A stretch of DNA of 64,000 nt from Bacteroidota bacterium (lineage in GTDB: Bacteria > Bacteroidota > Bacteroidia > Bacteroidales > F082): positions 1-64,000 of the forward strand of contig JAERTF010000170.1 of assembly GCA_016845105.1 (NCBI GenBank), given 5' to 3'. The position numbers and the translations under genes were made by a program. The notes below the pieces were generated by a model. That model was not told the DNA's origin, did not search any database, and saw nothing but the letters and a program-made list of their open reading frames with translations. Positions 7,330 through 16,239 of this stretch are shown in pieces. Position 1 is the stretch's first letter. Every line of letters begins with the position of its first letter.

Positions 7330-9414
7330 ATGAAATCAAAAGTCTTACTAAGCATTTTAGTGCTGTTTGCAGTAACAGCAAGTATATTCGCAAAAGATAT
7401 TAGCTTATCCAAAGCTGAACAAGTTGCGGTTAATTTCTTTTTTGAGAAATCAAATCAATATGGAGAAGCAGTTAATTATTATGATTTAAATATAACAGAA
7501 TCATATTTGGCAGAAGACGCATATTATGTGGTTAATTTTGAAGAAGGATGGGTAGTAGTATCAGCAAACGATGCTATGACTCCTATTATTGGATATAACT
7601 TTACTGACAATTTTCCCGCATTAGAAAATGGTTTCTACGGTTTTCAGAGCTGGATGCAGTCATATGTTGATCAGGTAGTTTTTATACGTGAAAATAACAT
7701 TGAAGCTGAAGCTGATGTTGTATCGCAATGGGAATCATATACTACAAATGATCCAACTACTCTTAACATGAGAGGTGGCAGAGATATTGATCCCTTAGTT
7801 ACAAGTTTATGGAATCAAGATAATCCATATAATGCAATGTGTCCGGAAGATGCAGCAGGTCCTGGTGGAAATGTTTATGTTGGTTGTGTTTCAACAGCGA
7901 TGTCAATAATAATGCATTATTGGAGATACCCCCTATCAGGTACAGGTTCAAACAGTTACTATCGCTACCCCTATGGAACAATAAGTGCGAATTTTGGTGA
8001 AGCTGATTACAACTGGGATGGCATGACAGATGTTATTAATGATAAGTATATTTGGGAGATTGCAGAAATTGGATTCCATGGAGCTGTTTCTGTTGAAATG
8101 ATGTTTGGACCTGATGGTTCTGGTGCATACAGTCAAGATGTTCCCTTTGCGATGAAGAATTATTTTAATTATCAAAATACTGTTCAATATTTATCCAAGA
8201 ATAGTTATACAACCAGTGCATGGGAAGGAATGATGCAAACAGAACTTGATAATTTTAGACCAATCTATTATTCTGGTCAATCAACAGATGGCGGACATGC
8301 TTTTGTTTGCGATGCATACCAGGGTTCAAACTACTATCATTTCAATTTTGGATGGAGTGGTTCAGGTAATGGTTATTATTCATTACAAGATGTAGGTGGG
8401 TTTAACCAATATCAAGGAATGGTTAGAAATCTTTACCCAGGAGATGCTTCTTATCCTTACGTTGCTTCTGGATTGAAAGAACTTTCAACTCTTGTTGGTT
8501 CATTTACAGATGGTAGTAGTCCTGCTGAAGATTATCCTCAGGGAATGGATGCTCAGTGGCTAATTAGTCCGCAAAACGAACAAGACTCAGTAACAAGTAT
8601 TACCTTATCATTTATTGAATTCGACACTTATCATAATGATTATTTAAAAATTTATGACGGTGGTGATGAAAATGCACCCTTAATTGGTGAATTTAGCGGA
8701 ACAGATGTTCCTTCGGATATAACCTCAACAGGTAATCAGCTCTTTATTACATTTAGTTCTGTTGGCGAAGCACCAGGATTTAAAGCTGAATACACATCAC
8801 TGCTTCCTGCATGGTGTACATCAACACAAATTACTGATCCTTCAGGTACTATTACTGATGGTAGTATGAGTTTTTATTACAATAATGGAACCAGCTGTGT
8901 ATTTAATCTTAGTCATCCTGAAGCTGTAAGATATAGCCTTGATTTTACTGCAATGTCTACCGAAGAAGGAAAAGATAATGTAAAGGTATATAATGGTGCC
9001 GATGCCTCACTCATTGGTGAATACTCAGGTACAACAATCCCTGATCCAATAGTTGTTGAAACAAATGCAATGTTAATTATGTGGAGTACAAACTCTACCA
9101 TAAGAGACGAAGGTTGGTCATTTGACTTTACTGTTGATGGTGTTGGTGTTGAAGAAACTATCGTTGAAAACTTAAATGTTTATCCTAATCCCACAACGGG
9201 AATGCTCAATGTTAAATTTGATGCTGAAAAACAAGGAAATATTGAAGTTAAACTTGTAAGCATTAACGGACAAGTTATTTTTAATGAAATGATGACCACA
9301 ACTTCGGGGCAATATAATACTAGCTTCGACATTAGTGATAATGCAAAAGGTATATATTTGCTAAGCATTACCAGCGATAATGAAAAAATTGACAGAAAAA
9401 TAGTTCTTAAATAA
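7330..9414 (+). CDS. Secreted C10-family (streptopain-like) cysteine protease with two CUB domains and T9SS sorting domain
   Basis: Domain order in 694 aa: signal peptide (1-21); an inhibitory propeptide of the Spi/SpeB type (~25-150, with the phrase GWVVVSANDAMTPIIGY); a C10 peptidase domain; two CUB-like domains (~378-490 and ~493-605); and a T9SS type A sorting domain (~618-694, NVYPNPTTGMLNV). The catalytic Cys is C186 in YVGCVSTAMSIIMHYWRYP and the His is H323 in GGHAFVCDAYQG, followed by NFGWSGSGNGYYSL. The C-H spacing fits the SpeB/interpain family. It should be released as a zymogen, transported by T9SS and attached to or shed from the surface to digest proteins. It is monocistronic, with its own promoter and a strong terminator. 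Confidence 0.93.
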   Translation: MKSKVLLSILVLFAVTASIFAKDISLSKAEQVAVNFFFEKSNQYGEAVNYYDLNITESYLAEDAYYVVNFEEGWVVVSANDAMTPIIGYNFTDNFPALENGFYGFQSWMQSYVDQVVFIRENNIEAEADVVSQWESYTTNDPTTLNMRGGRDIDPLVTSLWNQDNPYNAMCPEDAAGPGGNVYVGCVSTAMSIIMHYWRYPLSGTGSNSYYRYPYGTISANFGEADYNWDGMTDVINDKYIWEIAEIGFHGAVSVEMMFGPDGSGAYSQDVPFAMKNYFNYQNTVQYLSKNSYTTSAWEGMMQTELDNFRPIYYSGQSTDGGHAFVCDAYQGSNYYHFNFGWSGSGNGYYSLQDVGGFNQYQGMVRNLYPGDASYPYVASGLKELSTLVGSFTDGSSPAEDYPQGMDAQWLISPQNEQDSVTSITLSFIEFDTYHNDYLKIYDGGDENAPLIGEFSGTDVPSDITSTGNQLFITFSSVGEAPGFKAEYTSLLPAWCTSTQITDPSGTITDGSMSFYYNNGTSCVFNLSHPEAVRYSLDFTAMSTEEGKDNVKVYNGADASLIGEYSGTTIPDPIVVETNAMLIMWSTNSTIRDEGWSFDFTVDGVGVEETIVENLNVYPNPTTGMLNVKFDAEKQGNIEVKLVSINGQVIFNEMMTTTSGQYNTSFDISDNAKGIYLLSITSDNEKIDRKIVLK

Positions 9415-9436
9415 TAGGGCATAAAATAATACAGAA

Positions 9437-9469
9437 GGGACGTTGAGAAATTAACGTCCCTTTTTTTTT
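9437..9469 (+). terminator. Intrinsic terminator after the C10 protease gene
   Basis: GGGACGTT pairs with AACGTCCC around an 8-nt loop, followed by nine T. This is a strong, canonical terminator 22 nt after the stop codon. Confidence 0.92.
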
Positions 9470-9564
9470 GCTCAAAGAGTCGTAGCTATGAATGATTTTA
9501 CAGTAATGGGGACTGCCTTGTTCAGGCAGAGAACATATATCTGTTGAAGATAAACCTTTGTTTA

Positions 9565-10044
9565 CTATTTTTCTAATTGAGCTACCATGTCATGTACTCG
9601 TGAAAGCATTTGTTTCAATAGCTTATCATCATTCTCTCCATGCAAGCAAGCAATTACTTTCTTCTGGAAACCATAACATGTCATATGTCGCATGTCTAAC
9701 TGTCGACCAATTTCATATGACGAAATGGCAGCTACATTGCACACAAGATATGCAATCTCAAGTGCACTATTGATTGGTATTTTGCATCTGTGGAAAATTG
9801 TATGTGCCGTTGCTGACTCTTCTTTTTTACACCTAGTGCACCTGCGAGATGACAAGCTCTTTCCTTTGCAATAGTTAGTACTACCACATTTTGAGCATAC
9901 AAAACCATCCTTCCATTTAATCTCTGACAATAGATTCAATGCCGACTCATTATCCGGAATAACCTCCTTGAATTTCTTAGCCGTTGCAGCTGCTGCTATA
10001 TTTTTTAACTCACTTTTATTCATCTCAGATGTACTTCTTGCCAT
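9565..10044 (-). CDS. IS1595-type zinc-ribbon protein, lacking a DDE domain (possible transposase remnant)
   Basis: The start is set at the ATG at 10044 (MARSTSEMNKSE...), giving 159 aa, because the upstream start at 10062 nearly abuts the -7 box at 10070-10077 (minus strand TATCTTTG). The protein has a zinc ribbon CSKCGSTNYCKGK...RRCTRCKKE followed by AHTIFHRCKIPI, the N-terminal pattern of IS1595/ISXO2 transposases. The catalytic DDE domain that normally follows is absent: the ORF ends soon after a short helical tail. I see no terminal inverted repeats or target duplication. It could be a degraded transposase end or a retained stand-alone DNA-binding protein. Confidence 0.65.
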   Translation of the reverse strand: MARSTSEMNKSELKNIAAAATAKKFKEVIPDNESALNLLSEIKWKDGFVCSKCGSTNYCKGKSLSSRRCTRCKKEESATAHTIFHRCKIPINSALEIAYLVCNVAAISSYEIGRQLDMRHMTCYGFQKKVIACLHGENDDKLLKQMLSRVHDMVAQLEK

Positions 10045-10110
10045 TAATAAAAATTGGAACAATTATTGACAAAGATAGTCAAAGTGATACTAATGTGATA
10101 TAAAATAGTG

Positions 10111-10118
10111 TATCTTTG
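10111..10118 (+). promoter_or_regulatory. Putative promoter -7 box of the thioredoxin pair
   Basis: TATCTTTG matches TAnnTTTG, 39 nt before the ATG at 10157. It is divergent from a minus-strand TATCTTTG at 10070-10077 that would serve the zinc-ribbon gene. Confidence 0.45.
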
Positions 10119-10156
10119 TCACGATTTTTTTGAAAATAAACTATAAATCATTACAT

Positions 10157-10654
10157 ATGAAGAAATTAAGTATAGTAGCAATTTTAGCTGTTGCTTTTAG
10201 TATTGTTAGTTGCAGCAATATTCAGGGAAACCAAACAGGTGATAAGCCAGAGATAGAAAATAAGTCAGATGATAAATCAGATGTAGTAAAGCCCGAATAC
10301 CTTACCTATGAAACTTTTAAAGAAAAGGTATGGGATTTTGAGAAAAATCCACAAGAATGGGTTTATGAGGGTGATGTACCTTGTGTTATTGACTTTTATG
10401 CCGATTGGTGCAAACCATGTAAAATGGTAGCTCCAATTATGGATGATCTGGCTGTAAAGTATGAAGGAAAGGTTAAAATATATAAAATTGATACTGAAAA
10501 AGAACGAAAATTAGCTGGTGTTTTTGGTGTACGTAGTATACCCCTGGTGTTGTTTTCCCCAATGGAAGGCCGACCAAGTAAACAAGCAGGTGCTTTGCAA
10601 AAAGCTGATTATATAAATATTATCGAAGAGACATTATTAAATAAAAAACAATAA
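10157..10654 (+). CDS. Thioredoxin-fold lipoprotein
   Basis: The track start at 10130 is a TTG; the ATG at 10157 begins the lipoprotein signal peptide MKKLSIVAILAVAFSIVSC (lipobox SIVSC), giving 165 aa. After a charged linker (~25-50) comes a thioredoxin domain with active site WCKPC and the cis-Pro loop RSIPLVLF. There is no acidic export signal after the Cys, so it probably faces the periplasm, where it would reduce or exchange protein disulfides. It is followed 20 nt later by a closely related cytoplasmic thioredoxin, suggesting duplication and then separation by compartment. Electrons would have to cross the membrane via a DsbD/CcdA-type protein not seen here. Confidence 0.85.
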   Translation: MKKLSIVAILAVAFSIVSCSNIQGNQTGDKPEIENKSDDKSDVVKPEYLTYETFKEKVWDFEKNPQEWVYEGDVPCVIDFYADWCKPCKMVAPIMDDLAVKYEGKVKIYKIDTEKERKLAGVFGVRSIPLVLFSPMEGRPSKQAGALQKADYINIIEETLLNKKQ

Positions 10655-10674
10655 CATAAATCATAATTAATAGC

Positions 10675-11031
10675 ATGGAACATTTAACTAAACAGTCATT
10701 CCAGGAAAAAGTATTCAACTTTGAAGCAAATAAAGATTGGAAATTTGAAGGTGATCTGCCTTGTATCATAGATTTTTACGCCGACTGGTGCCAACCTTGT
10801 AAAATTGTTGCTCCAATTCTTGATGAATTATCAAAAGATTATGAAGGCAAAATAAATATCTATAAGGTGAATACGGAAGAGGAAACCGAACTAGCTGCTG
10901 CCTTTGGTATTCGCAGCATTCCTTCAATATTATTCTGCCCTGCTGATGGTCAACCTCAGATGGCTCAAGGAGCGCTTCCAAAAGAAACATTGATTCAAGC
11001 AATCAACGACGTATTATTAAAAGAAAAATAA
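10675..11031 (+). CDS. Thioredoxin
   Basis: This 118-aa protein has no signal peptide and is a single thioredoxin domain with active site WCQPC and cis-Pro motif RSIPSILF. It keeps long stretches in common with the preceding lipoprotein (for example IDFYADWC and FGxRSIP), so the two are paralogs. It is probably the cytoplasmic general disulfide reductant in the same transcript, ended by the terminator at 11053-11083. A different, atypical thioredoxin/reductase pair lies at 15.9-17.2 kb; whether that reductase serves this thioredoxin is unknown. Confidence 0.9.
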   Translation: MEHLTKQSFQEKVFNFEANKDWKFEGDLPCIIDFYADWCQPCKIVAPILDELSKDYEGKINIYKVNTEEETELAAAFGIRSIPSILFCPADGQPQMAQGALPKETLIQAINDVLLKEK

Positions 11032-11052
11032 TCTTAGATATATCAACAAATG

Positions 11053-11083
11053 AACAGGCTTATATGTAGGCCTGTTTTTTTTT
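11053..11083 (+). terminator. Intrinsic terminator after the thioredoxin pair
   Basis: AACAGGC (11053-11059) pairs with GCCTGTT (11070-11076), followed by a run of T to 11083. It lies 22 nt after the thioredoxin stop. Confidence 0.9.
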
Positions 11084-11114
11084 GCCTTATTTTTACCAAA
11101 AATTATCAGCAAAT

Positions 11115-11762
11115 ATGCAAATTAGTCACGGTATACTTGTTTCCACAGCTTATTTACCTCCCATAGAGTATATGGCTTTAGTTGCGAATTGTGACATAAT
11201 AATACTTGAAAAAGAAGAATCATATCCTAAGCAAACCTACAGAAACAGATGTGTAATAATGACAGCTAATGGATTACTAAACCTTACTATTCCCGTAGTT
11301 AAACCTTATGGAAATAATACTAAAACCAAGGATATATTAATTCTGAATTCAAACCGCTGGTTTTTAAATCACTGGAGAGCAATTAGCTCTGCATATAGTG
11401 GATCTCCGTTTTTTTTATATTACAAAGATGACCTTGAGCCACTTTTTACTGGTAAATATATTAACCTCATAGAGTTTAATACAAAGTTATTGGAGGAAAT
11501 ATGCAAACTAGCGGGAATAGACTTTAGAGTAGAATACAGCAGTACATTTATAATGCCATCAGATACACCTCAACTAACTGATTATAGATTTTCGATTTCA
11601 CCTAAAAACTCTTCACTCAGTAACCAATTTGATACTTATACACAGGTGTTTTCGAATAAGTATACCTTCAAATCAAATCTTAGTATATTAGACTTACTTT
11701 TTAATCTTGGCCCTGAAACAAAAGGATATTTGCACAATGTATGGTGTAACCTGAGCAAATAA
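11115..11762 (+). CDS. WbqC family protein
   Basis: The track start (11082) is a TTG inside the terminator T-run; the ATG at 11115 is in the right place for the family and gives 215 aa. The sequence has the WbqC signature: STAYLPPIEYMALVANCD, YPKQTYRNRCVIMTANG, LTIPVVKP and a conserved FLNHWRAISSAYSGSPFFLYY block. WbqC-like proteins occur in polysaccharide/O-antigen loci and near various metabolic genes; their biochemical function is not established to my knowledge. It converges with the 7TM-HD gene 10 nt away. Confidence 0.85.
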   Translation: MQISHGILVSTAYLPPIEYMALVANCDIIILEKEESYPKQTYRNRCVIMTANGLLNLTIPVVKPYGNNTKTKDILILNSNRWFLNHWRAISSAYSGSPFFLYYKDDLEPLFTGKYINLIEFNTKLLEEICKLAGIDFRVEYSSTFIMPSDTPQLTDYRFSISPKNSSLSNQFDTYTQVFSNKYTFKSNLSILDLLFNLGPETKGYLHNVWCNLSK

Positions 11763-11772
11763 ACTCAAGATA

Positions 11773-13839
11773 TTAATCTGGATATGCAATTCTTACATGA
11801 TGGATATTTAGCAACTTCTTTTTAAGAACTTTTTTGGCAATATTGATTTCCTTCATGGTGATATTGGCATTCAAAAACTGACCGCTATCCATTAATGAAA
11901 TAAAAATATTATCAACCAAATCGTTTATTTTTTGTTCATCTGGTTTATTTATACTTCTGGATGCAGCTTCTACCGAATCAGCCATCATAACAACTGCCGT
12001 TTCTTTGGTAAAAGGAGCTGGTCCATGATAAGTGAACTCACTTTGATCAACCTCCATACCAGGATTCATCTTTCGTTCAAGTCGATAAAAATACTCAACT
12101 CTTCGTGTTCCATGATGAGTGCGAATAAAGTCGATAATTTGCTCAGGCAGATTTGCTTTACGAGCCATCTCAATACCACCAAGTACATGTCCAATAATTA
12201 TCTTCGCACTTTCTTCCGAAGATATTTCATCATGTGGATTATATCCAGCCACCTGATTCTCGACAAAAAACATTGGGTTTTTCATCTTTCCAATATCATG
12301 ATACAAAGCTCCGGTTCGAGCCATTAGAGCATCGCCTCCTATTTCATACAATACTTCAGAAGCTAAATTTGCTACTTGTAGCGAATGTTGAAAAGTACCG
12401 GGTGCTTTTACACTTAAGTCACGTAATAAGGTATTATTAGTATTTGATAATTCAAGCAATGTTAGTTGGGTAATGATCCCAAAAGCTTTCTCGTATAAAA
12501 ATATCATTGGAAAAGCCAGTAGCACAAGCAATGAACTTCCAGCAAAATATCCTATGTTTCGCCATGAAAAACTTTCTATAGACCCTTCCTGTATTAGCAG
12601 CATACTTACATAAACAACAGAATATGTAATAAATACCATTAATGTGGCACGAAATAAATCAGAACGCTTACTAAGTCTTTGCACTGAATAAACAGCTATA
12701 AGTCCTACAATAGCCTGTGTAAAGAAAAACTCAAAACTATTTTGCGCATAGAAACCCAATAACATTAAGGTTATTAGATAAACAAAAATAGCAATTCCGG
12801 CATCTAAAAAAGCAGCAATTACAATTGGCAATAAAGCAAAGGGTATTAGATATGTCCAATCTGGGAAAATTATAAAAACAAGATCACTAACAGAAATAAA
12901 TATTACCTGACTAATTACTATTAATACGATGTACTTAAGTTGATCGTAAAACTGTTTTCGGTAAAACCTAATAAAGAGATACTGTACTAGAAATAATAAT
13001 GTAACAAGAGAAATCATCCCTATTATTATAAAAGACTTGGAATCTGAAGTATCAAGTTCTTTCTCATAGTCGTATTTCAAAGAAATCAGTGTTTGATACT
13101 TATCAACAGTAACAAGCTCTCCTGTGGAGATGATTAATTCACCTTTTTGAACAAGTCCTCGTGTTATTGATATATTTTTTATTAATTCATCAAGCTCGGC
13201 ATCACTTTTACTTTCGTCGTAAATAACATTTTGCACCAACGACTGGCTTATAACATTTTGCAGGAGTATGCTATCGGGCACATTGAGTTTCTCAATACTC
13301 TTGCGTGTATCTTCAATCGCCGTTCTAATATCAAAAAGTTGCCCCAGAGTTGTTTCAGCCACAACGTTGCCCTGAATTAATCTCAATTGAAAAAATTGAT
13401 CCTTGCCTTCGATGGCTTTATTATATTGTATAATTCCGCGACTCTCAAACTTCTTATATAACTTCAGCAAGAATCTACTATACTTTGCCGAGTCTGATTG
13501 TAAACTATCTATTTTTTGTTCCAGCCAAGCAATGTTAAAATTTTCAATGAGTTTTACTTCCCCAGCTTCTGCCAACTCATCATCATACCTGAAATATGGA
13601 ATAAATGACGATCGTATCTGACTCTTCTCTTCCTCTATCTGTTCATTTGTTTTTAGTATGGCAAAATCAAAAGGTGCAATCAAATCTTCATGACTCCATG
13701 GCTTTCCCACCTGAAACTCATATTTAAAAAAGCTCTCTTTCGGACTAACCCATATTACAACACCAATTGCTATAATAAAGATGAAAAACTTCAGTATCTC
13801 GTAATAATTATGTTGTATTTTTGAAAAAAGTCTGTTCAT
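11773..13839 (-). CDS. 7TM-HD phosphodiesterase (PgpH-like, c-di-AMP)
   Basis: This 688-aa protein has an N-terminal TM helix (~15-32), a large extracytoplasmic 7TMR-HDED domain (~35-265), seven TM helices (~270-470) and a C-terminal HD domain with the HDIG core ALYHDIGKMKNPMFF. The HD metal ligands (H...HD...D) are present, including TAVVMMADSVEAA. In Listeria, PgpH of this architecture hydrolyses c-di-AMP; Bacteroidota commonly carry one such protein alongside a DisA/CdaA cyclase. Function as a c-di-AMP phosphodiesterase controlling osmolyte and envelope homeostasis is inferred from the family. It has its own putative promoter. Confidence 0.88.
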   Translation of the reverse strand: MNRLFSKIQHNYYEILKFFIFIIAIGVVIWVSPKESFFKYEFQVGKPWSHEDLIAPFDFAILKTNEQIEEEKSQIRSSFIPYFRYDDELAEAGEVKLIENFNIAWLEQKIDSLQSDSAKYSRFLLKLYKKFESRGIIQYNKAIEGKDQFFQLRLIQGNVVAETTLGQLFDIRTAIEDTRKSIEKLNVPDSILLQNVISQSLVQNVIYDESKSDAELDELIKNISITRGLVQKGELIISTGELVTVDKYQTLISLKYDYEKELDTSDSKSFIIIGMISLVTLLFLVQYLFIRFYRKQFYDQLKYIVLIVISQVIFISVSDLVFIIFPDWTYLIPFALLPIVIAAFLDAGIAIFVYLITLMLLGFYAQNSFEFFFTQAIVGLIAVYSVQRLSKRSDLFRATLMVFITYSVVYVSMLLIQEGSIESFSWRNIGYFAGSSLLVLLAFPMIFLYEKAFGIITQLTLLELSNTNNTLLRDLSVKAPGTFQHSLQVANLASEVLYEIGGDALMARTGALYHDIGKMKNPMFFVENQVAGYNPHDEISSEESAKIIIGHVLGGIEMARKANLPEQIIDFIRTHHGTRRVEYFYRLERKMNPGMEVDQSEFTYHGPAPFTKETAVVMMADSVEAASRSINKPDEQKINDLVDNIFISLMDSGQFLNANITMKEINIAKKVLKKKLLNIHHVRIAYPD

Positions 13840-13858
13840 TTGAGTTTTTTTGACGAAG

Positions 13859-13866
13859 CAAAATTA
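13859..13866 (-). promoter_or_regulatory. Putative -7 box of the 7TM-HD gene
   Basis: Minus-strand TAATTTTG matches TAnnTTTG and lies 20 nt upstream of the ATG at 13839. No -33 box is evident. Confidence 0.4.
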
Positions 13867-13900
13867 ATCAAAAGTAACAACAAACTAAATTTTTCTTCAT

Positions 13901-14674
13901 ATGACAAAGTATGGCATTTGCAAACTTTCATTGGTTCCCATACGGAAACACCCCACAGAACAAAGTGAAATGATCAATCAACTTTTGTTTGGTGATACAG
14001 TATTTATTGTGGATACTGACAACGAATGGTATCTGATAAAGACTTCTCATGATATGTATGAAGGTTGGATTGACAGAAAACAAGTTTGTATTATTTCGGA
14101 AACAGAATTTTTGAAACTTGGTAAGACCAATCATTTTTTGGCTGATATCTATACAGTTGTAGTCTCCGATAGCGATAGCATTAGTCTGTTATTAGGTAGC
14201 AGTCTGCCAAATTATAAAGATGGTTCAATTTCTATTTCAAACAATAAATATAATACTAGTTGTAATTTTATTGATAATTCTTTGGAATTTGATATCGAAA
14301 AGTTAATTGATATAGCAAAAAAATATATTGGTTCGCCCTATCTTTGGGGAGGCAGGTCTCCTTTTGGAATAGACTGTTCTGGTTTTGTTCAAATCGTTTT
14401 TGGTATGTTTGGTATAAAGCTAGATAGAGATTCATACAAACAAGCTGAAACTGGACATACCATAAGTTTTATTAATGAAATAAAAAAAGGAGATCTTGCA
14501 TTTTTTGATAATGCCGAGGGTAAAATTACCCATGTAGGAATTTTACTCGATAATAACACAATTATACATTCTTCGGGAAAAGTAAGGATTGATAGTATTG
14601 ATCATCAGGGTATCTATAACAAAGAAGAAAAAAAATATTCACACAAACTAAGAATAATAAAGAGGATTATTTAG
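13901..14674 (+). CDS. Cytoplasmic NlpC/P60 peptidase (dipeptidyl-peptidase VI-like)
   Basis: This 257-aa protein starts MTKYGICKLSLVPIRKHP and has no signal peptide. It has an SH3-like domain (~1-65), a second beta-rich segment, then an NlpC/P60 catalytic domain: C159 in FGIDCSGFVQ, H211 in ITHVGILL and H223 in IIHSSG. The architecture matches gamma-D-glutamyl-L-diamino-acid endopeptidases of the DPP VI/YkfC group, which trim murein peptides imported from the wall. Lack of export supports peptidoglycan recycling, and a MurU-like enzyme with a kinase occurs 21 kb away. It converges with the next gene (12-nt gap). Confidence 0.87.
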   Translation: MTKYGICKLSLVPIRKHPTEQSEMINQLLFGDTVFIVDTDNEWYLIKTSHDMYEGWIDRKQVCIISETEFLKLGKTNHFLADIYTVVVSDSDSISLLLGSSLPNYKDGSISISNNKYNTSCNFIDNSLEFDIEKLIDIAKKYIGSPYLWGGRSPFGIDCSGFVQIVFGMFGIKLDRDSYKQAETGHTISFINEIKKGDLAFFDNAEGKITHVGILLDNNTIIHSSGKVRIDSIDHQGIYNKEEKKYSHKLRIIKRII

Positions 14675-14686
14675 CCAATTATTGAA

Positions 14687-15637
14687 TCAATAAAGTCTTA
14701 GTTTTGAAGGTATCATTCCATTATTACTCAATCTTCTTTTAAAAATCTCATCTATAAATATTTGCCTTACACCTTTTTCAACACCAGAAGCCCAATGACC
14801 TACCATACCACCACCCCCTGCATTTCCAGTTGTTAGTACAGCAAACAAAATTTCACGAGTCGAAATATCAAAAAAAGTAACCCATTGCATCGAATATTCC
14901 TTATCCTTATTAAAATTAACCAAATTTATTACCATTCCAATTCCTTTGGTTTCGTTTAGTACGTATGAGTTAACGATCTTTTGGAGATCATCGAAGGAAA
15001 TACAAAAGTTACCATATTCAACAAAGTTATTGAAGTCCCTTTTGTAGTAATTCTGGAAAATAGGAGTTCCCGATAACATATGTGGCTTAGCCATCCATTT
15101 CTTTAATTCATTGATCCCTACCTTATCGAGCAACTCATTATTCCAATCATTAAAGTAATTCTGAACCAACCTCATACTTTCACCTATTTTCTTCGGATTA
15201 CTTAACCTTAAATATGTTAAATCGTAACCATAAAAAACAATATCCTGTCTAAAAAAAACTTCGTTACCTCGATCACCAAAAATCTTTGCACCTTTTGGTT
15301 TTTGAAATTGACAGTTAGATGTTCCTATGTCTTTGATATAAACAAACTCATCTGGCTTGTCATGTACATTTTTAAACAATTGTTTTTCTTTTTCAACCGA
15401 AGTACCCTTACTAAAAACATCCCTATCTCCCGATTGATACTTTATCATAAATATTTTTGACTTTTCCAGATGATAAGTTGGACCATCAATATTTGAAAAC
15501 TTCTTATATTTAATATTGTTCTCATTAATCTCCAGAGCTTTAGCTTCAATTTCATCACCATTGTTCAGTATAACATAATCCTGACCACATAATTGAATCC
15601 CAATAATTACGATAAAAATTGTGAGTAGCGCTTTCAT
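14687..15637 (-). CDS. Secreted protein of unknown function
   Basis: This 316-aa protein has a signal peptide (MKALLTIFIVIIGIQLCGQ). Its N-terminal ~65 residues (DYVILNNGDEIEAKALEI...KSKIFMIKYQSGDRDVF) form a small domain seen at the start of many exported Bacteroidetes proteins. The remaining ~230 residues include a GNAGGGGMVGHWASGVEKG stretch that might be a membrane-interacting glycine-rich loop. No catalytic motif, lipobox or T9SS sorting domain is visible. It is expected in the periplasm or outer membrane; I do not recognise a function. Confidence 0.75.
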   Translation of the reverse strand: MKALLTIFIVIIGIQLCGQDYVILNNGDEIEAKALEINENNIKYKKFSNIDGPTYHLEKSKIFMIKYQSGDRDVFSKGTSVEKEKQLFKNVHDKPDEFVYIKDIGTSNCQFQKPKGAKIFGDRGNEVFFRQDIVFYGYDLTYLRLSNPKKIGESMRLVQNYFNDWNNELLDKVGINELKKWMAKPHMLSGTPIFQNYYKRDFNNFVEYGNFCISFDDLQKIVNSYVLNETKGIGMVINLVNFNKDKEYSMQWVTFFDISTREILFAVLTTGNAGGGGMVGHWASGVEKGVRQIFIDEIFKRRLSNNGMIPSKLRLY

Positions 15638-15659
15638 GTTTCATTGTATTATATGAAGT

Positions 15660-15667
15660 CAAAGATA
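15660..15667 (-). promoter_or_regulatory. Putative -7 box of the secreted hypothetical gene
   Basis: Minus-strand TATCTTTG, 22 nt upstream of the ATG at 15637, with a TTG 22 nt further upstream. The rest of the 222-bp divergent gap up to 15859 is AT-rich and shows nothing else I can support. Confidence 0.45.
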
Positions 15668-15859
15668 GGAAAATATAAATTGGAATAATCAATTTGCAGT
15701 TTTCCAAAAGCACTAATAATTAGCATGACATTTATATTACTTATATTTTTTATATCGCTTAAATATCACCATTTGGCATGATTTATGATATGACATTTAT
15801 CTTCATAATAGTTGAAAGATTAACTAACTTATAAATTATAACTAAAACGAAAAATTAAA

Positions 15860-16210
15860 ATGGTACTATCAACAAATCTAAAGCATGTAGCCACTGCAAA
15901 AGAGCATGCCGAAATATTAGAAAGCAATAAGAATGTAATGATATGCTGTGGTCGTATGGGCCCGATGTGTCTTCCGGTTTACGATATTATGGAAGGTTTA
16001 CAAGATGAATACAAAAATGTAGAGTTTCGCGACATGATGTTTGATAGCCCTGAGGCAGCAGTCATTAGAAATCACCCAGCTTGTAGAAGTTTCATGGGAC
16101 TACCGTTTGTAGTATATTATAGAGATGGCGAACTAGTTGCTGCAACATCAAGTATCCAAAATCGTGAACAAATTACCGAAATACTAGATAGGGAGTTTGG
16201 TACAAAATAA
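15860..16210 (+). CDS. Atypical thioredoxin-like protein (CX6C)
   Basis: This 116-aa cytoplasmic protein has a thioredoxin-like size and pattern (a cis-Pro-like GLPFVVYYRDGE near the C-terminal half). In place of a CxxC active site it has VMICCGRMGPMC, in which C30 and C37 are separated by six residues and C29 is adjacent. A further Cys lies in NHPACRSF. I recognise it as the small thioredoxin-family protein that travels with a thioredoxin reductase in anaerobes, not as a canonical TrxA. The reductase gene starts 29 nt downstream, so the two form an operon and probably a redox pair. The target is unknown. Confidence 0.7.
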   Translation: MVLSTNLKHVATAKEHAEILESNKNVMICCGRMGPMCLPVYDIMEGLQDEYKNVEFRDMMFDSPEAAVIRNHPACRSFMGLPFVVYYRDGELVAATSSIQNREQITEILDREFGTK

Positions 16211-16239
16211 TGAGAGTATACATTAAATAAAGATTAATT

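Noticed and set aside
9513-9529. CTGCCT-TGTTC-AGGCAG inverted repeat as IS terminal repeat or terminator
   Set aside because: It is a single internal hairpin without a T-tract, and I found no matching copy on the other side of the zinc-ribbon gene.
11082-11114. ORF-track start of the WbqC protein
   Set aside because: It is a TTG within the terminator T-run of the thioredoxin operon; the ATG at 11115 fits the family.
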